Positions 1-5,231 of a stretch of DNA of 5,231 bases are shown piece after piece. Within the stretch, counting starts at the first letter, position 1. Every line of letters begins with the position of its first letter. The notes beneath the pieces are model-generated. The model was not told the origin of the DNA. It saw only the letters and a program-made list of their open reading frames with translations, and ran no database searches. The position numbers were made by a program, and so were the translations under genes. Source of the stretch: Methanobacteriota archaeon (GTDB lineage: Archaea > Thermoplasmatota > Thermoplasmata > UBA10834). The DNA lies in contig JAABQR010000171.1 of the NCBI GenBank assembly GCA_011391345.1, positions 1 through 5,231 on the forward strand, given 5' to 3'.

Positions 1-1
1 A

Positions 2-790
2 ACGGTCGGGCGGAGCGGCACGGACTACACGGCCGCGGTGGTCGCATATGCCACGAACGCCAGACCCATCGAGATATGGAAGGAGGTCGACGGCTTCATG
101 AGCGCGGACCCGAAGCTGGTCAAGGACGCGTTCATGATCGACCGGCTCTCGTACGAGGAGGCGGCCGAACTCGCGTACTTCGGCGCCCAGGTGTTGCATG
201 CGAGGGCCGTCCAGCCCGCGAGGCTCAAGGGCATCGAGATCATAATCAAGAACCTGTACATGCCCGAGTCGCCGGGCACGACGATAGGCAACGGCAAGAT
301 GGCCAGGAAGGACGTCATCAAGAGCGTGTCCTACGTCCCCAAGATCGCCACGCTCAAAGTGTACGACACTGGCGCGGGATACAAATCCGGGTTCCTCGCC
401 GACATCACGAACTGCCTGTCCGAGGAGGAGGTCAACATATTCTCGGCGACGACATCCCAGACATGCGTCGCTGTCCTCATCGACGAGACGCAGATACCTC
501 AGGCGAAGCGGGCCATAAAGAGCGTCATCGGAGGTGTGGGCGAGAGTTTCGAGATCACTCCCGGGGTCGCGCTCGTGTGCACCGTTGGCGAGGGACTGGG
601 GTACACCGAAGGAGTCGCGGCCAGGGTGTTCAAGGCCGTCGCGGCGAAGAAGGTCAATGTCGAACTGATATCGGCAGGGGCATCGACCGTGGCGTACCAC
701 TTCACGGTAAGCCACAAGGACCTCAAGAAGACCATCAACGCGATACACAAGGAGTTCTTCGGCCCACCCAGCGCGAAGGACGACGAGTGA
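2..790 (+). CDS. lysC: Aspartate kinase, C-terminal part (5' end outside window)
   Basis: Aspartokinase phosphorylates L-aspartate with ATP, the first step towards lysine, threonine and methionine; it is cytoplasmic. The reading frame is open to the left edge, so the N-terminal part of the kinase domain is missing. The visible 262 residues start in the conserved kinase segment GRSGTDYTAA (the family usually has GRGGSDTTA). They continue through EIWKEVDGFMSADPKLV, then LSYEEAAELAYFGAQVLHARA and the PESPGTTIG end of the catalytic domain. Two ACT domains follow, at about residues 114-175 and 188-255, as in monofunctional aspartokinases. The usual ISQGSSE-type effector-binding segment reads FSATTSQT in ACT1 and ISAGASTVAY in ACT2, so allosteric control may differ from the well-known enzymes. 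The stop at 788-790 is three bases from the stop of the converging oxidoreductase gene. The family is certain; the symbol is the customary one and does not mean lysine sensitivity has been shown. Confidence 0.95.
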   Translation, partial: TVGRSGTDYTAAVVAYATNARPIEIWKEVDGFMSADPKLVKDAFMIDRLSYEEAAELAYFGAQVLHARAVQPARLKGIEIIIKNLYMPESPGTTIGNGKMARKDVIKSVSYVPKIATLKVYDTGAGYKSGFLADITNCLSEEEVNIFSATTSQTCVAVLIDETQIPQAKRAIKSVIGGVGESFEITPGVALVCTVGEGLGYTEGVAARVFKAVAAKKVNVELISAGASTVAYHFTVSHKDLKKTINAIHKEFFGPPSAKDDE

Positions 791-793
791 GGC

Positions 794-2755
794 TCACATC
801 ATCCTGACGAAGGTGGAGTTGAACCCGGAGTTCTGGCCATACCTCTGGACGAAGTCGGTCGTGAGGAAGTTCGCGTTCTTGCCCCCGGACAGTTTCGGCC
901 ACAGGACCGAGTATGTCATCAGGACCCCGCGCGGGACCGCGTCCGAGAGCTCACATTTGACGGTCCACTCGCCCAACTCGTTCGACAGAGTGACCGAGGA
1001 GCCGTCATCGACCCCTTCCGCCTTCGCGTCCTCCGGGTTCACGTACACAACGGGTTGGATGTCGTGCCATCTGAGGTGGTACTGCGACCTCACGAGGAAC
1101 TTGTGCACGGGAGTGAGCAGCATATACGGCAGGTTGCTGGAGACCGGCACGTGAGCTGGGAGCCCGCCCAGGCCCTCAGCCTCAGAGGCGGCGGAGTATA
1201 TCTCGATCTTCTTCGTCGGGGTCGGGTAGACCCTCCTGTCCGGGACCTTCAGTTTCAGGAACCCCTTCTTCGTGATGTCCTCGAACCTGCCCTCGACGGA
1301 CTTGCTCTTCGAGACGAGAGTTTTTGCCACCTTCATGTCATCCTCGAACAGCTCCTTCTGCGTGAGCCTCATGGCGGTTGCCAGCGCCCTGAAGGTGTCG
1401 CTGTTGCTCCTCGCTTCCCCCACAGGTTCGATGGCCTTCTCGTTCACGGACAGGTAGTTGTGGAAGTAGGATGTGTGTATGTCGTAGTGCTCGAAGAAGC
1501 TCGTTGCGGGGAGAACGATGTCCGCATAGTCGGCCGTATCCGTCTGGAACAGGTCGTGGACAACCGTGAACATGTCCTCGCTCGCGAACCCCTTCCTCAC
1601 CAGGCCCTGGTTGGGCAAGGTGGCGAGCGGGTTGCAGTTGTAGGCGAACATCATCTTGATCTTGCCCGCCTGCAGCGTGCGGCCTATGTCCACCATGTTG
1701 TACGTTGTGAGCTTCCTGCTCCTGATCGCCGAGCCTTCCAGGTAGTCCATGTCGAAGTCGCCCAGATCCGTGGAGTAGAAGAAGCCTCTGTTTTCGCCGA
1801 TGAGGGCCGGGAGGATGCTTATGGCCCTGACCATCTCACCACCGTTCCTCTGCCTCTGCATGCCGTAGCCAATCATGATGCAGTTCGGCCTGAGGGACAC
1901 ATAATCGCCTATGAAGTCCTCGATCTGCCTCGTCGTGAGGCCGGTCGTCTTCGAAATCGTGGTCATGTCATACTTGCTGGTGACTCCCGCCAATCTGTCG
2001 AAGCCCGTCGTGGCGTGGTCCAGGAAGAGTTCGTTGCAGAGCTTGTTCTGGATGAGATGGTTCATGATGCCCAGCGCGAGCGCGGCGTCCGTCGCTGGCT
2101 TAATCGGCAGATGAACCCCTATCTCGGCGGTCGCGGTCCTCACGGGGTCGACGACGTATATCTTCGCGCCTCGCTTGGCCGCGCGCTTCAGAATCTCGAT
2201 TCCATGCGGGCTGCTCCACGCGGGGTTCATGCCCCAAACCACTATGAGCCTGCACTTCTCGATCTCGTCCGGGAGCATGCCCAGAGTGGAGCCGTAGACG
2301 ATCCGTAGAGCCTTGTCGCCAGCGCTGGAGCAGATCGTGTGCGAGACCCTGGATGCGCCTATCGCATTGAAGAACCTGCTCGGGAAGTATCTCTGGACGA
2401 GGCCCATCGTACCCGCGTAATCGAACTGGAGTATGGATTCTGGTCCGTGCCGGTCGGAGACCTCTCTCACCTTCTGGGCGATCTCCTTCAGCGCGTCGTT
2501 CCAGGTGATCTTCTCGAACTCACCTGACCCCTTCTTCCCCGTCCTGCGCATGGGATAGAGGAGCCTCTGCTTGGAGTACACATACGGAGTGAGGTTCCGC
2601 CCCTTCGGGCAGAGGAGGTCGCCAGTGAACGGCTGCTTGCTGTTCGGCTCGGACGCGTGAAGGCGGTCGTTCCTGACCCTGGTCACCATGGAACAGGTGT
2701 CGTAGCAGTCTCTTGGGCAGGTGCTGAATACGTACAGAAGGGCCCCTCCGGTCAT
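794..2755 (-). CDS. Molybdopterin (Mo/W-bisPGD) oxidoreductase, DMSO reductase superfamily
   Basis: This 653-residue catalytic subunit belongs to the DMSO reductase/formate dehydrogenase superfamily (COG0243-like). The N-terminus carries a [4Fe-4S] motif, C13-x3-C17-x3-C21-x27-C49, within CPRDCYDTC and LLCPKG. The segment SHTICSSAGDKAL aligns with the formate dehydrogenase active-site loop and puts Cys142 at the metal-ligand position. Pterin-binding signatures follow: VVWGMNPAWSSPHG (172-185), VVDPVRTATA (201-210), GYGMQRQRNGG (296-306), AYNCNPLATLPNQ (371-383) and DTADYADIVLPATSFFEHYD (406-425). The C-terminal molydopterin dinucleotide-binding domain spans about 545-653. There is no twin-arginine signal, so the protein should be cytoplasmic. 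The substrate cannot be told from sequence, and no electron-transfer subunit lies beside it. The ATG at 2755 is the only reasonable start: an in-frame stop lies at 2768-2770 and the iron-sulfur cysteines begin at residue 13. No Shine-Dalgarno sequence precedes it. It has its own promoter (TATA at 2801-2807). Confidence 0.93.
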   Translation of the reverse strand: MTGGALLYVFSTCPRDCYDTCSMVTRVRNDRLHASEPNSKQPFTGDLLCPKGRNLTPYVYSKQRLLYPMRRTGKKGSGEFEKITWNDALKEIAQKVREVSDRHGPESILQFDYAGTMGLVQRYFPSRFFNAIGASRVSHTICSSAGDKALRIVYGSTLGMLPDEIEKCRLIVVWGMNPAWSSPHGIEILKRAAKRGAKIYVVDPVRTATAEIGVHLPIKPATDAALALGIMNHLIQNKLCNELFLDHATTGFDRLAGVTSKYDMTTISKTTGLTTRQIEDFIGDYVSLRPNCIMIGYGMQRQRNGGEMVRAISILPALIGENRGFFYSTDLGDFDMDYLEGSAIRSRKLTTYNMVDIGRTLQAGKIKMMFAYNCNPLATLPNQGLVRKGFASEDMFTVVHDLFQTDTADYADIVLPATSFFEHYDIHTSYFHNYLSVNEKAIEPVGEARSNSDTFRALATAMRLTQKELFEDDMKVAKTLVSKSKSVEGRFEDITKKGFLKLKVPDRRVYPTPTKKIEIYSAASEAEGLGGLPAHVPVSSNLPYMLLTPVHKFLVRSQYHLRWHDIQPVVYVNPEDAKAEGVDDGSSVTLSNELGEWTVKCELSDAVPRGVLMTYSVLWPKLSGGKNANFLTTDFVQRYGQNSGFNSTFVRMM

Positions 2756-2761
2756 GTCTGA

Positions 2762-2782
2762 TACTGGCTACAGATGCCAGTA
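2762..2782 (-). repeat. Perfect 7-bp inverted repeat between promoter and start of the oxidoreductase gene
   Basis: TACTGGC (2762-2768) and GCCAGTA (2776-2782) are exact reverse complements around a 7-base spacer. Counting about 28 bases downstream from the TATA box, transcription should start near 2779. The repeat would then cover roughly -3 to +18 and end six bases before the ATG. It could be an operator for a dimeric repressor or a hairpin at the mRNA 5' end. The arms are seen directly; the regulatory role is inference. Confidence 0.5.
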
Positions 2783-2800
2783 GTAGAACCGTGTACGGGC

Positions 2801-2820
2801 ATTTATACATTAACTTTCGA
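2801..2820 (-). promoter_or_regulatory. Archaeal TATA-type promoter of the molybdopterin oxidoreductase gene
   Basis: On the minus strand, TATAAAT lies at 2807-2801, preceded by an A-rich CGAAAG stretch (2819-2814) that could serve as a TFB recognition element. The box begins 52 bases before the ATG at 2755, predicting a leader of about 24 bases. The spacing closely matches the TATA box of gcvH in this window. It lies in an AT-rich patch of otherwise GC-rich DNA, which supports it. Confidence 0.65.
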
Positions 2821-2861
2821 GGCCGGCACGGCCTTGGCTATGGATCAACAGTCGATTGCCG

Positions 2862-3647
2862 TCAACCAGAGAAGGTCAGGCTGCAAATCACCCCATCTGA
2901 GGGCTCCCATATGACCTTGAGCTCATAGTCCGTGGCCGCGTTGAAACCGAGTGAAGAGGTCAAGGTCATGCGATCATTCATGCCGATGGAACCATCGCCG
3001 GTGAGATCGGTGACGGATAATGTCACATCAATCGGGGAGAGAGTGCGTGCGCCATAGTCATATGTCACGGCGACATCCCCTGACAAGTCCTCCGAATCCG
3101 GAGACCATGACACGGGATTCTGAGCATCGGTCACGATAACACGCACATCGGACCAGGACACATGCTCGTTGACGGGCCCGAAGCTGAACATGTACCCATC
3201 GATGACCGGAGTCATCGTTAGGGTGGTCGTCGGGGTATTATAGCCCACCGTCCCGAACCCGACCACCATGCCATACAGTAGAACTGCGAAACCGATTGTG
3301 AGAAGCGTCATCACGATGCCGAGGATGATGCAAATCTTCCCCACACGCTTCTCTTCGGGGTCATCCCTGAGGAGGAAGACGATCCCGATGATGATACCCG
3401 CAATCGGGATTAGGATTGAGACTATGTAGAGGAGGGCCTTGGTGCCTGTGCTCATTGTCTTCTTTGCCGCGTCCTGCATGACAATGCGGAAGTCATGGCC
3501 GCAGTACGGGCACACGTTGACGTTCCAGTCGATCGAGCGGCCGCACGAAACGCAGTGTCTCATGCCTGTCCCGAGAGTGTTACTACACATCCTGCAAGTG
3601 TTCGCTTCATCAGGATTCTCGACGCCGCACTTCGCGCAAGTGACCAT
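2862..3647 (-). CDS. Membrane protein: double zinc ribbon, two TM segments, beta-rich ectodomain with EF-hand-like loop
   Basis: I do not recognise a named family for this 261-residue protein, but its architecture is clear. Two zinc ribbons come first: C4-x2-C7-x10-C18-x2-C21 and C32-x2-C35-x10-C46-x2-C49. Two hydrophobic segments follow, about 71-93 and 104-131, separated by the charged turn RDDPEEKRVGK. A Thr-rich linker (TPTTTLTMTP) leads to a C-terminal domain of about 115 residues rich in alternating beta-type sequence. That domain resembles, by eye, archaeal pilin-type C-terminal domains. Within it, D214-L-T216-G-D218-G-S220-I-x3-D225 matches an EF-hand/dockerin calcium loop at positions 1, 3, 5, 6, 8 and 12. 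If both ribbons are cytoplasmic, the two TM segments place the C-terminus inside; if only one spans the membrane, the domain is outside. An in-frame ATG lies at 3665, but 3647 is preferred because GGAGGT sits six bases upstream and the ribbon starts at once. It is a tandem paralogue of the upstream gene, which ends 25 bases before it. Confidence 0.85.
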   Translation of the reverse strand: MVTCAKCGVENPDEANTCRMCSNTLGTGMRHCVSCGRSIDWNVNVCPYCGHDFRIVMQDAAKKTMSTGTKALLYIVSILIPIAGIIIGIVFLLRDDPEEKRVGKICIILGIVMTLLTIGFAVLLYGMVVGFGTVGYNTPTTTLTMTPVIDGYMFSFGPVNEHVSWSDVRVIVTDAQNPVSWSPDSEDLSGDVAVTYDYGARTLSPIDVTLSVTDLTGDGSIGMNDRMTLTSSLGFNAATDYELKVIWEPSDGVICSLTFSG

Positions 3648-3653
3648 CCCAAG

Positions 3654-3659
3654 ACCTCC
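3654..3659 (-). promoter_or_regulatory. Shine-Dalgarno site GGAGGT deciding the start at 3647
   Basis: GGAGGT on the minus strand lies six bases upstream of the ATG at 3647-3645. The alternative ATG at 3665 has only a weak AAGG before it, and this site would then fall inside the coding region. The shorter, 261-residue protein is therefore the better model. Confidence 0.75.
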
Positions 3660-3672
3660 GTTCATTCGCCTT

Positions 3673-4095
3673 TCAAATGCCGAGCACCATCAGATACAAG
3701 ATGAGCGCAAGGATCGTCGGGAGTACTACGACCGCAGCGATGACTCCGAGCACGAGGCATATCGTCCCGACCGACGTATGCTCCTCGTCCTTCCTCAAGA
3801 TGTAGATCGCTCCCAATATGATTCCGAACAGAGGAATAAGGAGCGAAGCCAGATACAGGAGCACACGCTTCCCGCTGGATATCGGTTCGGATACCGCCAT
3901 CAGGCCAGTCCCTGCGCTGAATGTCCACATGCAGTACGGGCATGACGATGCGTCCCATTCGATGCCCCTTCCGCAGGATGGGCACATCCTGGACCTGGTC
4001 CGCGTGCCATTGACAGGCCCTGTGAACCCTTCGCCCGCGAGAGCGCCCGAATTGCCCATCGAAGTCGACACCTGCGCCACCTCTCCGGTGACCAT
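3673..4095 (-). CDS. Membrane protein: single zinc ribbon plus two TM segments (paralogue of next gene)
   Basis: This 140-residue protein has a Gly/Ser/Thr-rich N-terminal tail (1-36), one zinc ribbon C38-x2-C41-x10-C52-x2-C55, and two membrane segments at about 78-100 and 111-138. It ends right after the second TM. It matches the downstream protein closely: CGRGIEWDASSCPYC against CGRSIDWNVNVCPYC, and LLYLASLLIPLFGIILG against LLYIVSILIPIAGIIIG. Ribbon-to-TM spacing is nearly equal, so the two arose by duplication. This copy lacks the first ribbon and the ectodomain. The function is unknown; zinc ribbons of this type may bind nucleic acid or protein or simply stabilise the tail. The start is uncertain. 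The ATG at 4095 has no Shine-Dalgarno sequence, while a GTG at 4071 (residue 9) follows GGAGAGGTG by six bases; neither choice affects the domains. It lies 51 bases after the flavin reductase gene. Confidence 0.82.
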   Translation of the reverse strand: MVTGEVAQVSTSMGNSGALAGEGFTGPVNGTRTRSRMCPSCGRGIEWDASSCPYCMWTFSAGTGLMAVSEPISSGKRVLLYLASLLIPLFGIILGAIYILRKDEEHTSVGTICLVLGVIAAVVVLPTILALILYLMVLGI

Positions 4096-4146
4096 CAGTG
4101 TTCGGTGGGCTCAAAAAGGTATCTCAGGGAGGCCCAGGTCGAACAA

Positions 4147-4656
4147 TCAGTCCACTCTCTCGCCGATGACCCTGTAGTCCCCCCAGTAGAGGAGCATGTC
4201 CGCCTTGTCGTACGACCCCTCCATCCTGGCGGCCACAACCTCGCCCACGAACCAGACGTGGTCCCCGGTCTCGACCTGCTTGACCTTCACGCATTCGAGG
4301 TTCACTGGGCACTCGGCTATCAGGGGCGAGGATATCTTGCTGGCCTTCTCCTTTGTGAGCCCTGCCGCGTGAAACTTGTCCACTCGCCTCCCAGATTTGG
4401 AGCCACACAACTCGACCGCCTTCAGCTGCGCTTTGGTCGGGATGTTGACCGCGAAGTCCTTGCCCTTCTCGAGCAGACCGTAGCTGAACCTCTTCGGTGC
4501 GACGCCGATGCCGATCAATGGCGGCTTGAACGAGAACACATGGCACAGCGCCAGCGTGATGATGTTGTCCTTCTCCCCTCCCACGCTGCACAGAACGACG
4601 GGGAAGCCTGAGAACGCATCTGGCCCCTCGTCGGCCGGGATTTCCTTCTTCATCAT
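4147..4656 (-). CDS. Flavin reductase-like, FMN-binding split-barrel protein (flavoredoxin type)
   Basis: At 169 residues this matches the flavin reductase-like family (Pfam Flavin_Reduct), whose members bind FMN in a split beta-barrel and act as flavin reductases or flavoredoxin-like electron carriers. Typical family features in order are FPVVLCSVGGEKDNIITLAL (18-37), FKPPLIGIGVAPKRFSYGLL (43-62), FAVNIPT (68-74), CGSKSGRRVDKF (84-95), PLIAECPVNLEC (111-122) and HVWFVGEVVAAR (133-144). There are no membrane segments or signal, so it should be cytoplasmic. The frame can be extended to a GTG at 4698 that overlaps the gcvH stop. The ATG at 4656 is preferred because the family begins about there and AGGA sits seven bases upstream. 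It follows gcvH by 38 bases and is probably co-transcribed with it. The physiological partner and the reductant cannot be read from sequence. Confidence 0.9.
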   Translation of the reverse strand: MMKKEIPADEGPDAFSGFPVVLCSVGGEKDNIITLALCHVFSFKPPLIGIGVAPKRFSYGLLEKGKDFAVNIPTKAQLKAVELCGSKSGRRVDKFHAAGLTKEKASKISSPLIAECPVNLECVKVKQVETGDHVWFVGEVVAARMEGSYDKADMLLYWGDYRVIGERVD

Positions 4657-4660
4657 CCAG

Positions 4661-4667
4661 CCATCCT
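4661..4667 (-). promoter_or_regulatory. Shine-Dalgarno site for the flavin reductase-like gene
   Basis: AGGATGG on the minus strand, with its AGGA core seven bases before the ATG at 4656. It supports this start over the GTG at 4698, which has no comparable site and would add a 14-residue tail unlike the family. Confidence 0.5.
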
Positions 4668-4694
4668 GAGGGTGTCTGCAGTCCTGAGGAGGCC

Positions 4695-5078
4695 TCACTC
4701 GCCCAGGAGCTTCTTGTAGTCCTCAGCTGACATGAGTTCGGCCAGGTCGTCCGGGTTGTTCATCTCGACCGCGGCGATCCAGCCCTGACCGTACGGGTCC
4801 TTGTTCAGGAGCTCGGGTGAATCGACCAGCTTGTCGTTCTTCTCCTTAACGGTCCCGCTCACAGGCGAGAACACCTCGGACACGGTCTTCACCGACTCCA
4901 CGTTCCCCAGGATCCCTGCCTTGGAGACGTCCTTCCCGACGCTCGGGAGCTCCACGAAGACTATCTCAGTCAGCTCCGCCTGAGCGTGGTCCGTGATGCC
5001 CACACGCGCGAGGTTGCCCTCGACCTTCACCCACTCGTGATCCTTCGTGTACTTGAGATCCGGCAAGACATTCGACAT
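4695..5078 (-). CDS. gcvH: Glycine cleavage system H protein (lipoyl carrier)
   Basis: GcvH carries the aminomethyl group on a lipoyl arm between the P, T and L proteins of glycine cleavage in the cytoplasm. The 127-residue product is of normal family length and has all the hallmarks: YTKDHEWVKVEG (10-21), GITDHAQAELTEIVFVELP (27-45), VESVKTVSEVFSPVSG (60-75) with lipoyl-lysine K64, ELLNKDPYGQGWI (89-101) and the C-terminal LMSAEDYKKLLGE. The frame extends to 5198, but that part has no family resemblance and lies across the promoter; the ATG at 5078 has GGAGG six bases upstream. It has its own TATA box and leads the minus-strand gene row. None of gcvT, gcvP, lpd or a lipoate ligase is in the window. 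The sequence looks like canonical GcvH; the divergent GcvH-like proteins of sulfur oxidation or of ADP-ribosylating sirtuin operons are less likely. Confidence 0.95.
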   Translation of the reverse strand: MSNVLPDLKYTKDHEWVKVEGNLARVGITDHAQAELTEIVFVELPSVGKDVSKAGILGNVESVKTVSEVFSPVSGTVKEKNDKLVDSPELLNKDPYGQGWIAAVEMNNPDDLAELMSAEDYKKLLGE

Positions 5079-5084
5079 AACTGG

Positions 5085-5089
5085 CCTCC
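5085..5089 (-). promoter_or_regulatory. Shine-Dalgarno site GGAGG of gcvH
   Basis: GGAGG on the minus strand, six bases upstream of the ATG at 5078-5076. It fixes the gcvH start and rules out the longer frame beginning at 5198. Confidence 0.75.
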
Positions 5090-5120
5090 CGTTCCGCGTC
5101 GCTCTGATTAGTTTGTCTCG

Positions 5121-5127
5121 ATTTATA
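5121..5127 (-). promoter_or_regulatory. Archaeal TATA box of gcvH
   Basis: TATAAAT on the minus strand (within AAGTTATAAATC) begins 49 bases before the gcvH ATG. It predicts a start of transcription near 5099 and a leader of about 20 bases holding the GGAGG site. The same heptamer lies 52 bases before the oxidoreductase start. Confidence 0.7.
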
Positions 5128-5231
5128 ACTTGCCCATTGATTGATTGCGTCGTGCGGTTTGCACTACGGGCCCGAAGGAGACTCGACGAAGCGGGCATTC
5201 CTCGGCGCGTAGCCAGCGAGTCAAACAGGAA

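Noticed and set aside
1055..2308. A 417-codon open frame on the plus strand, antisense to the oxidoreductase gene
   Set aside because: It lies wholly inside a gene with many conserved motifs, has no Shine-Dalgarno site or promoter, and its product is Arg/Val/Glu-rich without recognisable domains, as expected from the opposite strand of GC-rich coding DNA.
2820..2834. Inverted repeat AGGCC-N5-GGCCT downstream of the double zinc-ribbon gene
   Set aside because: The arms are only five GC-rich bases and no U-tract follows on the minus strand, so it is not a convincing terminator. It abuts the next promoter, and a regulatory role cannot be supported.
4113..4135. Possible terminator between the flavin reductase-like and zinc-ribbon genes: five T on the minus strand (4117-4113) after a GGG-CCT-CCC mini-hairpin
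   Set aside because: The stem is three base pairs with a three-base loop, and the T run is short and lies close to the next start codon, so it is not distinguishable from chance.
4657..4698. Start of the flavin reductase-like gene at GTG 4698, overlapping the gcvH stop and implying translational coupling
   Set aside because: The extra 14 residues do not resemble the family N-terminus, and a ribosome binding site precedes the ATG at 4656. Coupling through re-initiation is not excluded.
5136..5147. Three tandem ATTG units and the nearby palindrome CGGGCCCG (5167-5174) upstream of the gcvH promoter
   Set aside because: Both are too short to distinguish from chance, with no further copies seen in the window.
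5079..5198. N-terminal extension of gcvH to an ATG at 5198
   Set aside because: The extra 40 residues have no GcvH similarity and cross the TATA box; GGAGG lies just before the ATG at 5078.
5187..5231. tRNA-like stretch (GTAGCCAGCGAGTCAAAC resembles the D-arm of a class II tRNA)
   Set aside because: There is no GG pair in the D-loop, no GGC to close the D-stem against GCC, and the window ends before any anticodon or T-arm could be tested.

Overview
The window looks like a stretch of euryarchaeal chromosome, most likely from a Thermoplasmata-type lineage. That placement is an inference. It rests on archaeal TATA boxes (TATAAAT) about 50 bases upstream of two start codons, GGAGG-type ribosome binding sites, frequent AGG and ATA codons in GC-rich DNA, and small zinc-ribbon membrane proteins of a kind common in such genomes. 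No rRNA, tRNA, CRISPR array, insertion sequence or phage gene is visible.

Layout. Bases 2-790 (+) hold the C-terminal 262 residues of an aspartate kinase, cut by the left edge. It converges with everything else, since the remaining genes are all on the minus strand. From right to left, in transcription order, these are gcvH (5078-4695), a flavin reductase-like flavoprotein (4656-4147), a short zinc-ribbon/two-TM protein (4095-3673), a longer paralogue of it with an added ectodomain (3647-2862), and a molybdopterin oxidoreductase (2755-794). The stop codons of the kinase and the oxidoreductase are only three bases apart. Bases 5128-5231, upstream of the gcvH promoter, hold no gene I can recognise.

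Transcription units. A TATA box at 5121-5127 should drive gcvH and probably the flavin reductase gene 38 bases downstream. The two zinc-ribbon genes lie 25 bases apart and are probably co-transcribed, either by read-through from gcvH or from a weak promoter near 4096-4146. A second TATA box at 2801-2807 gives the oxidoreductase its own promoter. A perfect 7-bp inverted repeat lies where its transcript should begin.

Function. The assignable genes are metabolic: aspartate-family amino acid synthesis, the lipoyl carrier of glycine cleavage, a flavoprotein, and a cytoplasmic Mo/W-pterin oxidoreductase of unknown substrate. They do not form an obvious single pathway. The least explained part is the tandem pair of zinc-ribbon membrane proteins. 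They share the ribbon and both membrane segments, but only one carries an exterior beta-rich domain with an EF-hand-like loop. I see no convincing new defence or mobile system.
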